A stretch of 64,000 nucleotides of DNA from an uncultured beta proteobacterium (GTDB lineage Bacteria; Pseudomonadota; Gammaproteobacteria; Burkholderiales; Burkholderiaceae), in contig CAIQUZ010000094.1 in assembly GCA_903875135.1 (NCBI GenBank), positions 34,249-98,248 of the forward strand, in the 5' to 3' direction. The position numbers and the translations under genes are program-made. This document shows positions 9,966-19,697 of this stretch, one piece after another. The number at the start of each line of letters is the position of its first letter. Position 1 is the stretch's first letter. Under the pieces are notes generated by a model. It saw only the letters and a list, made by a program, of their open reading frames with translations, was not told the origin of the DNA and made no database searches.

Positions 9966-10805
9966 ATGTTTAAAAAAATTACTTTTTTATTGCTATTCTT
10001 TTTGCCGCGTTTGGCTTTTTCTTTTGAGCCTTTTCTGACGGATGACTCAGGAACTGTTGCAAAAGGTAAAAATATGATTGAAATGTATTATTTCGGTATT
10101 CTTGAAAAAGCAGATCCGAATGGCCCAATTGACGTTAATCTTCCCGGTGAAGAATTTGTGGGCTCAGATCGAGCTACCGTTGCTCCTCTGACCTATACGA
10201 GAGGCATCTCGGAAAACTTAGAAGCAGGAGTAGGGCTGAGCTACTACGGACTTCCCACAGGCAATTACTCACCTTTCGCCAACTATGTATTAAGTGCTAA
10301 ATATCGCTTTTATGGAAACCCCGAAGAGGGTCTTAGTTTTGCTGTTAAACCAAGTTTTACCATTGGTCACTCGTCAGCACAACAAGAGGCGGGTCTCGGT
10401 ATGGCCCTTCCTGGTTATGGAATTAATGCTATAGGCACCTACGCGCATCAAGATTTTGCCGTTTTTTTTAATATCGCTTATCAACATCAACCGTACAATA
10501 CCAACTATACCGTGGCCGGGGGCTCTGAGGCTCTTCGAATAGACATTTATCAGGTATCTATTGCCCCTCTTTGGAAAATATCCTCTAAGTTTCATATAGG
10601 CGTCGATTTAGGAGTTGTTACCAATATCGTTTTAGCAGATCAAAACAGTTATAACTACTTCATCATGCCAGCACTTATTTATACCCCCATAGAAGCTCTA
10701 GATATTGGCATATCGTATTTAAGAGTAAGCGCTACGTATGGCGATGAGCTTCGTGATGGTCCTTTTACCTCCATCTTTAAAGCTGGCGTCACATATCGCT
10801 TTTAA
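9966..10805 (+). CDS. Probable outer-membrane beta-barrel protein
   Basis: This 279-residue protein has a signal peptide (FFLPRLAFS, then FEPFLTDDSG) and alternating amphipathic strands ending in an aromatic residue (FKAGVTYRF), the usual outer-membrane barrel signature. The mature start EPFLTDDSGT resembles proteins annotated as 'transporter' or meta-pathway phenol-degradation-like outer-membrane proteins. The substrate is unknown. A possible AAGGCG ribosome site precedes the ATG. Confidence 0.75.
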   Translation: MFKKITFLLLFFLPRLAFSFEPFLTDDSGTVAKGKNMIEMYYFGILEKADPNGPIDVNLPGEEFVGSDRATVAPLTYTRGISENLEAGVGLSYYGLPTGNYSPFANYVLSAKYRFYGNPEEGLSFAVKPSFTIGHSSAQQEAGLGMALPGYGINAIGTYAHQDFAVFFNIAYQHQPYNTNYTVAGGSEALRIDIYQVSIAPLWKISSKFHIGVDLGVVTNIVLADQNSYNYFIMPALIYTPIEALDIGISYLRVSATYGDELRDGPFTSIFKAGVTYRF

Positions 10806-11150
10806 TTAAGGGTGGTAATTTCCCTGAAAACAATGCCTCATCTCATGTCCTAAAGTGTGCATATTTAGTTTCATTGCCGTAATGATCAAGCATTGAGGAC
10901 CCCTTGGCCCTTTTTCCCAAAACGAGCATGCCGTTACAGAATAACCAAACCCACCTAATTTGCGCTTCAAGCTTTCTTTCTCACATTCTTTTTGTATATC
11001 TGAAACGGGTCTCCAAATAACATTTGTTTGCTTTTCCATATTGTCTTTAGCAGAAAACATACTGTAGGGGTTATCTTTAAAAACCTCTTTAGAGTATGCT
11101 GTCTGGACGAATAATCCCATTAATAAAATCGTTAAAAATTTTGCCATCAT
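10806..11150 (-). CDS. Small secreted protein with an HEXXH motif
   Basis: This 114-residue protein has a signal peptide (FLTILLMGLFVQTAYS) and a short mature part ending HTLGHEMRHCFQGNYHP. HEMRH fits the zinc-binding HEXXH motif of metallopeptidases, followed four residues on by more His/Cys-type candidates. Two cysteines (KEC and TAC) precede it and a third follows. The protein is far shorter than known HEXXH peptidases, so it may be a mini-gluzincin-like domain or a metal-binding protein; I do not recognise the family. It ends one base beyond the convergent outer-membrane gene. Confidence 0.72.
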   Translation of the reverse strand: MMAKFLTILLMGLFVQTAYSKEVFKDNPYSMFSAKDNMEKQTNVIWRPVSDIQKECEKESLKRKLGGFGYSVTACSFWEKGPRGPQCLIITAMKLNMHTLGHEMRHCFQGNYHP

Positions 11151-11221
11151 GTTGTCTATTTGAGTGAGTAATAGAAGTATTTAACGATATAAATGCTTCA
11201 ATCGTATAAATAATCCACTAT

Positions 11222-11250
11222 TACTCTGTAAAGGTCGATAGGTCTATAAT
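11222..11250 (+). promoter_or_regulatory. Candidate promoter of prfC
   Basis: A perfect TATAAT at 11245-11250 lies 52 bases before the prfC ATG. The upstream -35 region (TACTCT at 17-base spacing) is a poor match, so only the -10 element is convincing. Confidence 0.4.
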
Positions 11251-11302
11251 CTCTCTTTTAAGTTTGCTAGTAAATTTTGCCATTGAATTTCTAGCATGTT
11301 GA

Positions 11303-12940
11303 ATGAATATGACCAACGCACCCCCAACCCAAACCATTGCAAAAGAAGTTTCTCGAAGAAGAAGTTTCGCTATTATTTCGCATCCGGATGCTGGGAAAAC
11401 GACATTAACCGAAAAGTTATTGCTCTATGCGGGAGCGATTCAAATTGCGGGTAGCGTCAAAGCAAGAAAAGCCTCAAGACATGCTACATCCGATTGGATG
11501 GAAATTGAAAAGCAGCGCGGTATTTCCGTGGCTAGTTCTGTGATGCAAATGGAGTATCGAGACTGCATTATTAATCTTCTTGATACACCCGGTCACCAAG
11601 ACTTTTCTGAAGATACCTATCGCGTTCTCACTGCGGTTGATTCTGCACTAATGGTGATTGACGCGGCAAATGGTGTTGAAGCTCAAACGCGCCGCTTAAT
11701 CGAAGTGTGCCGAGCAAGAAATACGCCCCTGATTACCTTTATTAATAAGTTAGATCGAGAAGTAAAACGTCCTCTTGATCTCATGGATGAAATTGAAGAG
11801 GCTTTAGGAATGTCAGTTGTGCCAATGACATGGCCCGTCGGAATGGGTAAATCATTTGCAGGCGTAATTGATATCAGTCAAAAAGCGATGCGGATGTTTA
11901 AAGCCGGCTCGGATCGCGTTGATATCCACCAAGATCATCGAATTGATGTTCATGATCCCCAACTTACTGCACAATTAGGAGATGCCTTGTCTACCGCTCT
12001 CTCAGAGGTTGAGCTCGTCGAGGGCGCAATGCCTAGTTTTAATTTAGAAGCTTTTTTAGCAGGGAAACAATCGCCGGTGTTTTTTGGGTCAGCCATTAAT
12101 AATTTTGGCGTTCAAGAAATACTCAATACATTGGTTGAACTCGCCCCAGCACCAAAATCTCGGCCGACCTTACAGCGCGAAGTTCTACCCTCTGAACAAA
12201 ACTTTTCAGGTGTTGTTTTTAAAATACAAGCCAATATGGACCCTGCTCATCGTGATCGCGTCGCTTTCTTACGAATTTGTTCTGGCTATTTCGAAAGAGG
12301 GATGCGCTTAAAAATCTCTCGTAATGGTAAAGAGATTCGGACCAACAATGCCCTCTCCTTTTTATCTCAACGTAGGGATATTCTTGATGAGGCATTCCCT
12401 GGCGATATTATCGGTATACCTAACCATGGCTTACTTCAACTCGGTGACACGCTGACTGAGGGTGAAAAATTGCAATTTACTGGTCTACCTTTCTTCGCTC
12501 CAGAGATTTTTAAACTCGTCGAAACCGCAGATCCTCTTCGAACAAAGCAACTAAGGGAAGGGTTAATGCAACTCGGAGAAGAGGGTGCTATCCAAGTTTT
12601 TAAACCCCTCGTTGGAACTCAAATGTTATTGGGCGCCTTTGGACAACTTCAATTTGAAGTTGTCGCTCATCGCCTGAAAAGCGAATATAACGCTGAAGTC
12701 CGTTTATTACCGGCAAGGTATACCCTCTCTAGATGGGTCAGCTCTAAAGACCCCGTGAAACTGAAAAAATTTATTCAAGAAAACTCTCACCGGATGAGTG
12801 ATGATGTAGTGGGTGCTCCTGTATTTTTGGCAGCACACCGATCAGAGTTAGAAGTTGCTCAGCAGATGTGGAAAGATATCGAGTTTCATGCGCTACGAGA
12901 ACATGCTGGCTTAGTGTTTCAAAAAGATCTCATTAACTGA
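11303..12940 (+). CDS. prfC: Peptide chain release factor 3
   Basis: RF3 is the GTPase that removes RF1/RF2 from the ribosome after peptide release. The 545 residues include the translational GTPase motifs SHPDAGKTTL (G1, about 26-35), the switch region EIEKQRGISV, DTPGHQDFS (G3) and NKLDRE (G4), then the domain II and RF3 C-terminal regions. The length is normal for the family. It starts at 11303 or the in-frame ATG two codons on. It converges with the next gene, with two bases between the stops. Confidence 0.97.
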   Translation: MNMTNAPPTQTIAKEVSRRRSFAIISHPDAGKTTLTEKLLLYAGAIQIAGSVKARKASRHATSDWMEIEKQRGISVASSVMQMEYRDCIINLLDTPGHQDFSEDTYRVLTAVDSALMVIDAANGVEAQTRRLIEVCRARNTPLITFINKLDREVKRPLDLMDEIEEALGMSVVPMTWPVGMGKSFAGVIDISQKAMRMFKAGSDRVDIHQDHRIDVHDPQLTAQLGDALSTALSEVELVEGAMPSFNLEAFLAGKQSPVFFGSAINNFGVQEILNTLVELAPAPKSRPTLQREVLPSEQNFSGVVFKIQANMDPAHRDRVAFLRICSGYFERGMRLKISRNGKEIRTNNALSFLSQRRDILDEAFPGDIIGIPNHGLLQLGDTLTEGEKLQFTGLPFFAPEIFKLVETADPLRTKQLREGLMQLGEEGAIQVFKPLVGTQMLLGAFGQLQFEVVAHRLKSEYNAEVRLLPARYTLSRWVSSKDPVKLKKFIQENSHRMSDDVVGAPVFLAAHRSELEVAQQMWKDIEFHALREHAGLVFQKDLIN

Positions 12941-12942
12941 AC

Positions 12943-13929
12943 TTATTGTGGTTCAATTTTTGCTGTTTTAACCACGACGCTCCACTTTGATGACTCCGAT
13001 TTAATTAATTCTGCAAAATCTTCTGGTGTTCCGCCCCCAACCTCATTGCCTTGTTCCAAAATAAAATCTTTCATTTTGGGGTCTTTTAAAATTTGATTGA
13101 CTACTGTATTGAGCTTATCTATAACCGCCTTAGGAGTGCCTTTGGGAGCGATTAAACCTTGCCAATTATTCACAACAATCTGCGGATATCCAAGCTCAGT
13201 AAAGGTGGGCACATCTTTTAATAAAGGAGATCTCGTTTTACTCGTTATGGCCAGTGGGCGAAGCTTCCCACTCTTGATGCTCGGCATGGCAGAGTACATC
13301 TGATCAAACATCATGTTCACATTATTACCCATCAAATCCGTCAAGCCTGCGGCTCCACTCTTATAAGGCACATGAATCATATCGATACCAGCGCTTTGCT
13401 TAAACAACTCGGCAGATAATTGATGACTTCCACCGATGCCTCCAGAGGCAAATGTTAATTGCCCGGGTTTGGCTTTTGCATCTTTAATAACATCACCTAC
13501 TGATTGATAATTTGTGGATGGGTTAACCACTAAAACCAAGGGGCCTCTCTCAATCAATATAATTGGTAACAAATCATTTTGAGGGTCATAGCGCAAGGTT
13601 TTAAAGAGCGTTTTATTGATAGCTAAGGGTGCGAAATTTCCCATCCCAATGGTGTATCCGTCTGGCGGCGCTTTAGCAATAAACTCGGTACCAATATTTC
13701 CGCCAGCTCCTGCCTTATTTTCTACAATAACTGGCGTTTTTAATAATTGGCTGAGTTGTTGTCCAATTTGCCGACTTCTTGAATCTGCACCGCCTCCAGC
13801 GGCATATGGCACGATGAAACTGATTGGCTTATTTGGATAGTCCACTTGAGAAACGGCAGGCTTACTGAAAATAATCAATAACAAAAATAGTAGACTTTCA
13901 ATTCGACTGACACTTAAATGGCATTTCAT
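12943..13929 (-). CDS. Bug/TctC family periplasmic binding protein (1 of 5)
   Basis: Bug proteins are periplasmic receptors related to TctC of tripartite tricarboxylate transporters, binding small carboxylates and similar ligands. The 328 residues begin with a signal peptide (LLFLLLIIFSKPAVSQ), then the hallmark YPNKPISFIVPYAAGGGADS and VENKAGAGGNIGTEFIAKAPPDGYTIGMG, which line the ligand site. No TctA or TctB permease is encoded in the window. It diverges from the next Bug gene across 59 bases. Confidence 0.92.
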   Translation of the reverse strand: MKCHLSVSRIESLLFLLLIIFSKPAVSQVDYPNKPISFIVPYAAGGGADSRSRQIGQQLSQLLKTPVIVENKAGAGGNIGTEFIAKAPPDGYTIGMGNFAPLAINKTLFKTLRYDPQNDLLPIILIERGPLVLVVNPSTNYQSVGDVIKDAKAKPGQLTFASGGIGGSHQLSAELFKQSAGIDMIHVPYKSGAAGLTDLMGNNVNMMFDQMYSAMPSIKSGKLRPLAITSKTRSPLLKDVPTFTELGYPQIVVNNWQGLIAPKGTPKAVIDKLNTVVNQILKDPKMKDFILEQGNEVGGGTPEDFAELIKSESSKWSVVVKTAKIEPQ

Positions 13930-13988
13930 ATATTTACTCCTGTTAATATGATTATTATCTTAGTTTATTTTGCTCAATAAAGGTCTTT

Positions 13989-14960
13989 ATGCGCTTAATT
14001 AAAAAATTGTTATCTTGTTTGGCGATCAGCATATTTTTTTGTGCGATACCTACTTTGGCAGCGGATTACCCGAATAAACCTGTTACTATTTTGGCACCTG
14101 TAGCGCCTGGTGGTGGACTTGATTTAATTGCGCGGACCGTTGCAGATCGGCTAACAAAGTCTCTGGGTCAAAGCTTTATCGTCGACAACCAAAGTGGCGG
14201 TGGTGGAGCAATTGCAGCACAAAAGGCAGCCCGTGCGACTCCTGATGGCTACACTCTGATGATTGCCTATGTGGGCACACATGGCACCAATCCAGCAGTT
14301 AGAAAGCTTCCTTATGATGCTGTCAAAGACTTTAGTCCAATTGCCATGGTTGGTGGAACGCCAAATGTCCTGTGTATTTATGCTGGCATCCCCGTCAATA
14401 ACCTAAAGGAATTTGTTACATACGCTAAAGAACACGCGTCAAAAATGAATTTTGGTTCTGCAGGTCAAGGTACCTTAACGCATTTAGCTATGGAGCAATT
14501 AAAAATGCAGGCTGGCTTTGAGAGCACTCATGTTCCCTATCGTGGTATCGGGCCAGCATTTACCGACATTATTGGTGGTCAAACTTTGTCAATGATGCCG
14601 GGACTTGCAGCTGCCCTGCCGCATATTAAAACTGGGAAGATTCGTCCTATTGCGATCACTGGTATAAAAAGACATCCTTTGTTGCCCGACGTACCTACAT
14701 TTAAAGAGTTGGGCTTTGACGGTTTTGAAGGCGTGCAATGGTACGGGGTTGCAGGCCCAGCCAACCTTCCTAGCTCGATTATCAATTTATTAAATTCTGA
14801 AATTAATAAGGCAATCCAAAGTCCTGAATTAAAAGAACGTTTATCATCAGAAGCTATTCAACCGATGCCGATGAGCCCAGAGCAATTTGGACAATACATT
14901 AAAGATGATATTGTCCGTTGGAGCAAAATCGCTAAGGACCGTAACATTCAACTCGACTAA
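13989..14960 (+). CDS. Bug/TctC family periplasmic binding protein (2 of 5)
   Basis: This 323-residue protein has a signal peptide ending ALA-like before ADYPNKPVTILAPVAPGGGLD. The family loops VDNQSGGGGAIAAQKAARATPDGYTL and THVPYRGIGPAFTDIIGGQ are present. It is followed after eight bases by an MmgE/PrpD gene on the same strand, so the two are probably co-transcribed. The ligand of the receptor may be the substrate of that enzyme; this is an inference from proximity. Confidence 0.92.
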   Translation: MRLIKKLLSCLAISIFFCAIPTLAADYPNKPVTILAPVAPGGGLDLIARTVADRLTKSLGQSFIVDNQSGGGGAIAAQKAARATPDGYTLMIAYVGTHGTNPAVRKLPYDAVKDFSPIAMVGGTPNVLCIYAGIPVNNLKEFVTYAKEHASKMNFGSAGQGTLTHLAMEQLKMQAGFESTHVPYRGIGPAFTDIIGGQTLSMMPGLAAALPHIKTGKIRPIAITGIKRHPLLPDVPTFKELGFDGFEGVQWYGVAGPANLPSSIINLLNSEINKAIQSPELKERLSSEAIQPMPMSPEQFGQYIKDDIVRWSKIAKDRNIQLD

Positions 14961-14968
14961 ATTTAACT

Positions 14969-16342
14969 ATGGCCATTAATACTCAAGTAACTGCAGACCA
15001 AAACGCCCCTCCAATTACACAAATTCTTGCAAAATTTATTAGCTCTCATCCTTCAAAAGCTTGGAGTGATTCGGTAGATCACGAAGCTCATCGTACGTTC
15101 ATGAACTGGTTAGCTTGTGCAGTAGGTGCAGCAAATCATGAAAGTGTCTTAGCGAGTTTAGGTGCGGTTCAAGAGTTTAGTCCAGCACCCCAGGCAAGTA
15201 TCTTGGGTCGTCATGAAAAAGTGGATATGGCGAATGCAGCGCTCATTAATGGTATTAGCTCTCACACATTTGATTTTGATGATACTCACTTAAAAACAGT
15301 GATTCATCCAGCGGGTCCAGTCGCTTCTGCATTGGTTGCATTAGCAGAGCATATTGGATCTTCTGGTAGAGAGTTAATTGATGCTCTGGTTATTGGAATT
15401 GATGTTGCTTGCCGAATCGGTAACGCCATGTATCCCAATCATTACGATCGTGGCTGGCATATTACTGGTTCAACCGGAACTGTCGGAGCAGCTGCAGCTT
15501 GCGCTAGATTACTCGGTCTTTCAGAAGCTCAAACTGCCATGGCAATTGGAATAGCCGCTTCACAACCAGTAGGATTTCGTGAACAGTTTGGCACAATGAC
15601 CAAACCCTTTCACCCGGGTGGAGCTGCAAAAGCTGGGCTTACTTCAGCACTCTTGGCTAAACATGGCTTCACAGCTAGTCCAAGAGCACTTGAAGCTCCA
15701 AGGGGTATGATTCAATCCATCTCGACAAAATATGACTGGACTGAGATTACTGAAGAGCTTGGACAGCGTTTTGAAATTTCTCTCAATACCTACAAACCTT
15801 TTGCCTGCGGCATTGTAATTCATCCAAGTATTGATGCTTGTTCACAACTTCGCGCACAAGGCGTTACGGCAGAAAATCTCGAGCGTCTTGAATTAAAAGT
15901 TCATCATTTAGTGCTTGAGCTAACGGGTAAGAAAACACCGAAAGATGGTCTCGAGGGCAAGTTTAGTGTTTATCATGGGTGTGCTTGTGGCATCGTTTAT
16001 GGCCAAGCTTCTGAGGATCAGTATCAAGATGCTGTTGTTCAAAGCCCTGAAATGGTTGCACTTCGCGCCAAAGTTCAAGCGACCGTTGATAACTCAATTA
16101 ATGAGGCCTCTGTAGATGTGACAGCTTATCTTAAAGATGGTCGTAAGATTCATCTTTTCGTTGAGCATGCTATTGGTTCATTAAAAAATCCAATGACAGA
16201 TGATCAACTGAATAAAAAATTTACGAATCTCACTGCCCCAGTGATTGGTCTTAAAGAAACCGCTTCACTTCTTGCCGCATGTTGGGATCTAAAAAACCTG
16301 CCGAATTTACAAGGGCTGCTAGCGCACTCAAAACCGCTATAG
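14969..16342 (+). CDS. MmgE/PrpD family protein
   Basis: The 457 residues match the MmgE/PrpD fold, which includes 2-methylcitrate dehydratase, cis-aconitate decarboxylase and iminodisuccinate epimerase. The conserved blocks AALINGISSHTFDFDDTHLKTVIHPAGPVASAL, GIDVACRIGNAMYPNHYDRGWHITGSTGTVGAAAACARLLGL and FGTMTKPFHPGGAAKAG are clear. The lack of a prpB/prpC neighbourhood argues against the methylcitrate cycle; the position behind a Bug receptor suggests catabolism of an imported dicarboxylate-like compound. The exact reaction cannot be assigned. Confidence 0.9.
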   Translation: MAINTQVTADQNAPPITQILAKFISSHPSKAWSDSVDHEAHRTFMNWLACAVGAANHESVLASLGAVQEFSPAPQASILGRHEKVDMANAALINGISSHTFDFDDTHLKTVIHPAGPVASALVALAEHIGSSGRELIDALVIGIDVACRIGNAMYPNHYDRGWHITGSTGTVGAAAACARLLGLSEAQTAMAIGIAASQPVGFREQFGTMTKPFHPGGAAKAGLTSALLAKHGFTASPRALEAPRGMIQSISTKYDWTEITEELGQRFEISLNTYKPFACGIVIHPSIDACSQLRAQGVTAENLERLELKVHHLVLELTGKKTPKDGLEGKFSVYHGCACGIVYGQASEDQYQDAVVQSPEMVALRAKVQATVDNSINEASVDVTAYLKDGRKIHLFVEHAIGSLKNPMTDDQLNKKFTNLTAPVIGLKETASLLAACWDLKNLPNLQGLLAHSKPL

Positions 16343-16370
16343 AAAGGAGGGTGGCAACCCCTCCTTTTTA
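16343..16370. terminator. Bidirectional terminator after the MmgE/PrpD gene
   Basis: AAAGGAGGG(T), a short GGCA loop and ACCCCTCCTTTTT form a strong hairpin ending in T on the plus strand and A-rich on the other side. It separates two convergent operons. Confidence 0.9.
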
Positions 16371-16384
16371 CTTTGCCATGTGGC

Positions 16385-17371
16385 TTAATTACCTTTTAAG
16401 TTAGCTGCCTTACTAATACGATAAGAGACGACCATCTCATCACGAATATACTTATTAAATCCATCAGGTGACATGATGAATGGCTCAGCGCCCAATTTTG
16501 CAAATCGCTCTTTCACTTCTTTATTTTCTAGTGCCTTAGTCACTTCATCATTCATCTTTTTAATGACTGGAGCAGGAACCCCACTTGGCGCGAGTAACCC
16601 GACCCATAAAACATAGTCCGAGTCAGGAATACCAGCTTCTAGAGTTGTAGGAACATTGGGTAGGAGTGACGTCCTTTTTGAAGTACTAACGGCTAAAGCT
16701 TTTAATTTTCCACTTTGGACTAATGACAAGGCCGAACCTAGCGGTGAAAAAAACCAATCAATCCGTCCGCCGATAACTTCTGAGTTGGCCTCAGGTGTTC
16801 CTTTATACGGGACATGAGTTGCCTTAATCTTCGCAGATAAATTAAATTTTTCAGCATTTAAATGTGTGGCACTTCCAACGCCGGCGGATCCAAAATTTAG
16901 CTCGCCCGGTTTAGCTTTTGCTGCCGCCACAAGATCTCCTGCTGTTTTCCAAGGCTTCGAAGGGGATACGACAAGTACATTCGGCGTGGCCCCCAAAGTA
17001 GCTACGCCTGTTAAATCTTTTAATGTGTCATAGGGAAGATTATTGTAAATAAAAGGATTCAAAGTATGTCCGGAAGAATGTACTAAAAATGTATAGCCAT
17101 CCGCATCTGCTTTCGCTACTTGTCCTGCAGCAATTGTTCCGCCGGCACCCGGTTTGTTTTCGATGATGATTGGCTGACCAAGGTTTGTTGCCATAACATC
17201 AGCCACGGCTCTAGCAATAATGTCCGTGGCGCTTCCTGCCGTAAAGGCCACCACAAAATGAATCGGTTTACTCGGATATGCTTGTCCAACAGCATGAAAA
17301 CCTAAAGTAGCCAGACTCAACGCTAAGGTAAGCTTTATCAAATTCAACACTGTATATTTTTTATAGTTCAT
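16385..17371 (-). CDS. Bug/TctC family periplasmic binding protein (3 of 5)
   Basis: From the ATG at 17371 the protein has 328 residues with a signal peptide (TLALSLATLGFHAVGQA) and the hallmark YPSKPIHFVVAFTAGSATDIIARA and IENKPGAGGTIAAGQVAKADADGYTF. I prefer this start to the track start ten residues upstream because AGAGAGA precedes it and the upstream extension would overlap the amidohydrolase gene. It is the last gene of a leftward set with the amidohydrolase and two dehydrogenases, which suggests a shared substrate. Confidence 0.92.
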   Translation of the reverse strand: MNYKKYTVLNLIKLTLALSLATLGFHAVGQAYPSKPIHFVVAFTAGSATDIIARAVADVMATNLGQPIIIENKPGAGGTIAAGQVAKADADGYTFLVHSSGHTLNPFIYNNLPYDTLKDLTGVATLGATPNVLVVSPSKPWKTAGDLVAAAKAKPGELNFGSAGVGSATHLNAEKFNLSAKIKATHVPYKGTPEANSEVIGGRIDWFFSPLGSALSLVQSGKLKALAVSTSKRTSLLPNVPTTLEAGIPDSDYVLWVGLLAPSGVPAPVIKKMNDEVTKALENKEVKERFAKLGAEPFIMSPDGFNKYIRDEMVVSYRISKAANLKGN

Positions 17372-17390
17372 GAATGTCTCTCTTTTAAAG

Positions 17391-18731
17391 TTATAAACCA
17401 AGTGCCTTTGTAATTTTTTTAGCGGAAGCGTTCAGTAACTCTATCTTTGGCGCTAAATGCGTATTGAGTAATTCACCATCTTTCTTTTTCCATTGACCAG
17501 CGATCATTACATTCTCTATGTTAGCTAGGCTTGTTTGCATCACTACAGCACTCACGGGATCATTCACGGGCTGCATATTCAGGTCAGATGCTCGAATCAT
17601 CACAATATCTGCTTGCTTACCCGCCTTTAAAGTGCCAATTCGATCTAGTTGACCTAAGACTCTTGCGCCTTCTATCGTAATCCAACTAAGCGCCTGCCTT
17701 GTTGTGATGGTGCTCGTTGGAGGAATCGTGCCGTGTTTTTGACGATAATCAAAATTATCTAAACTACGCTGTATGCCAAGGGCGATTCTTGCTTGTATAA
17801 ACATTTCGCCACCACAGACGCTTTCTAAATCCACGCCAAGTGATGGTGCTTTTCCAAAATCTCTTAAACGTCCAGTCAGTGGATGCCCATGGCCCTGAGA
17901 CATTTCACTTTCTGCCGTTGCCGAAAAAGTCATCCCTAACTCACAAAATCGTTTTAGCTGCTCATCATCCAGTGCATGTCCATGCACAATATTAATGGCT
18001 GGCCCAAGTAGTCCTTTGGATTCCAAAACCTTCCAACCCTCCGGTGTTCTTGCTGGTCCACCGCCTTGATGCATTGATGCAATCATGTTCATGTCTTTTA
18101 CCATCGCAAAATCATGCAGTGCGACATCTAATGTAGAGTAGTGTGGGCCCAAAATAGCGGCACCAATCGAGATTAAATCTTGACTTCCGTACTCTGCCAC
18201 CAATCTCTCTAATTCTTTTTTTGGATGTGGCCTTTCCCAAAACGGAGTTTCGCCTTCTTTAGGCTCTGGCTTTGGTGTCCCATGAAAAAATGCCGCACGA
18301 ATCCCTGACTCCATCAGTCCTTTAATGGCGGCATCATTATGCTGAGATGTTTTATTGTTGTGACACCAATCAACTAGCGTTGTAGTTCCACAATTAATTT
18401 GATTTAACGCTCCCATACAGGTAGCAATGTACAAGTCTTCTGGTTCAAAAACAGTGGCTAATCCAGAGTGCATCTTTTGAAAATACTCGAGTAAAGTCCA
18501 ATTTGCAGCAACTCCTCTTAATGCCGTCTGCCAAGTATGCATATGAGCATTAATAAGGCCAGGTATAACAAGATAACCAGCCCCATTAACAAGCTCGTCT
18601 GCCGCAACTTCAATCCGTTGAGAGATTTCTTTGATCTCAGATCCTTCGATCAATATATCTGCATCAAATAAATCACCTTGTACATCCATGGTTACGATGG
18701 TTGCACCTCGAATCAACGTTTTTTTTGTCAT
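17391..18731 (-). CDS. Amidohydrolase of the TRZ/ATZ (cytosine/guanine deaminase-like) group
   Basis: The 446 residues form a metal-dependent amidohydrolase TIM barrel with the N-terminal beta-sandwich start (LIRGATIVTMDVQGDLFDADILIEG). Metal ligands visible are HMH in INAHMHTWQTALRG, a His in IASMHQGGG, and the IVHGHALDDEQ His. The usual catalytic Asp is probably that of SLGVDLESVCGGEMF. This group hydrolyses or deaminates N-heterocycles and related compounds; the substrate is unknown. Its stop is one base away from the preceding dehydrogenase start region, so the genes are co-transcribed. Confidence 0.9.
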   Translation of the reverse strand: MTKKTLIRGATIVTMDVQGDLFDADILIEGSEIKEISQRIEVAADELVNGAGYLVIPGLINAHMHTWQTALRGVAANWTLLEYFQKMHSGLATVFEPEDLYIATCMGALNQINCGTTTLVDWCHNNKTSQHNDAAIKGLMESGIRAAFFHGTPKPEPKEGETPFWERPHPKKELERLVAEYGSQDLISIGAAILGPHYSTLDVALHDFAMVKDMNMIASMHQGGGPARTPEGWKVLESKGLLGPAINIVHGHALDDEQLKRFCELGMTFSATAESEMSQGHGHPLTGRLRDFGKAPSLGVDLESVCGGEMFIQARIALGIQRSLDNFDYRQKHGTIPPTSTITTRQALSWITIEGARVLGQLDRIGTLKAGKQADIVMIRASDLNMQPVNDPVSAVVMQTSLANIENVMIAGQWKKKDGELLNTHLAPKIELLNASAKKITKALGL

Positions 18732-19658
18732 TTAATTTGCCTCTAAGCCATCACTAATCGTTTTATTTTCTGATTTGAGCTCTAGTCCAGCGTCTTTTGC
18801 GACCTCGACTAACAAAGCTGAGAAATCGATATCCCCATAACCACGGCCAATCATTCTTGCGACAGACTCTCTGGTTGCCGCTGCGCTTGGCATGGAAACG
18901 CCATGAGCTTTAGCTGCCGCCATCCCTAAATCCATATCTTTTAAGAGTAACTCTGGCGTAAATGTTACCGCTTCAAAATTAAGATTCGTCAGTACCGGTG
19001 TCTTATAACGCGTGTACATTGATCCCAACACAGAGTCATTAATACTTTCTAAAAATAAATGACGGGGTATACCGGCTTTTTCTGCAAGTACCGTAATTTC
19101 ACATAGGTTTTGTATCACCACACCAAACATCGTGTTGTGCGCAATCTTCCAAACGCGAGCAAGTTCACCCTCACCAATCCACATGCATTTTCTAGACATT
19201 GCCTGAAAGTAAGGCTCTACCGTGTCATATAGCGCCTTTGGTCCTGAGGACACCATCAATAGCTTTCCTGCCTTTGCTACTTTCGCATTGCCAGAGACTG
19301 GCGCGCATAAGTAAGCGACGCCTAAAGCCTCTAACTCTTTTCTTACTTCAGCTGAACCCTCTTGCGATATCGAGGAGCTATCGACGACAACCTTTGGTTT
19401 CGTCGCCGTTGTTACTAAACCTCCTGGGCCAAACAAAACTTGCTTTAGATCTTTAGTTGTTGAGACCATCGTAATCACGGTTTCACAAGCGGCCAAATCA
19501 AGAATGTTATCAACGACAGTTGCGCCATACGCGGCTAAAGGATCAGCTTTACTACGCGTTCGATTCCAAACATCAACACCGTACCCAGCTTTGGTGAGTC
19601 TTTTAACCATCGCCTCACCCATACGTCCAAGTCCAATCCAGCCTATTTTTTGCGCCAT
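18732..19658 (-). CDS. NAD(P)-dependent beta-hydroxyacid dehydrogenase (MmsB/GarR-like), copy A
   Basis: This 308-residue protein has an N-terminal Rossmann motif (IGWIGLGRMGEAMVKRLTKAG) and the family block VCAPVSGN-like YLCAPVSGNAKVAKAGKLLMVSSG, followed by the helical C-terminal domain with the catalytic Lys region (VWKIAHNTMFGVVIQN; the family expects K here). Members oxidise 3-hydroxyisobutyrate, tartronate semialdehyde and related acids. I start it at the ATG at 19658 because GGAG is spaced correctly there; the track start is seven codons upstream. It abuts the amidohydrolase gene. Confidence 0.9.
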   Translation of the reverse strand: MAQKIGWIGLGRMGEAMVKRLTKAGYGVDVWNRTRSKADPLAAYGATVVDNILDLAACETVITMVSTTKDLKQVLFGPGGLVTTATKPKVVVDSSSISQEGSAEVRKELEALGVAYLCAPVSGNAKVAKAGKLLMVSSGPKALYDTVEPYFQAMSRKCMWIGEGELARVWKIAHNTMFGVVIQNLCEITVLAEKAGIPRHLFLESINDSVLGSMYTRYKTPVLTNLNFEAVTFTPELLLKDMDLGMAAAKAHGVSMPSAAATRESVARMIGRGYGDIDFSALLVEVAKDAGLELKSENKTISDGLEAN

Positions 19659-19697
19659 CCTAAATTCTCCAATATTCATTCATGTTAAAACGGTTGA

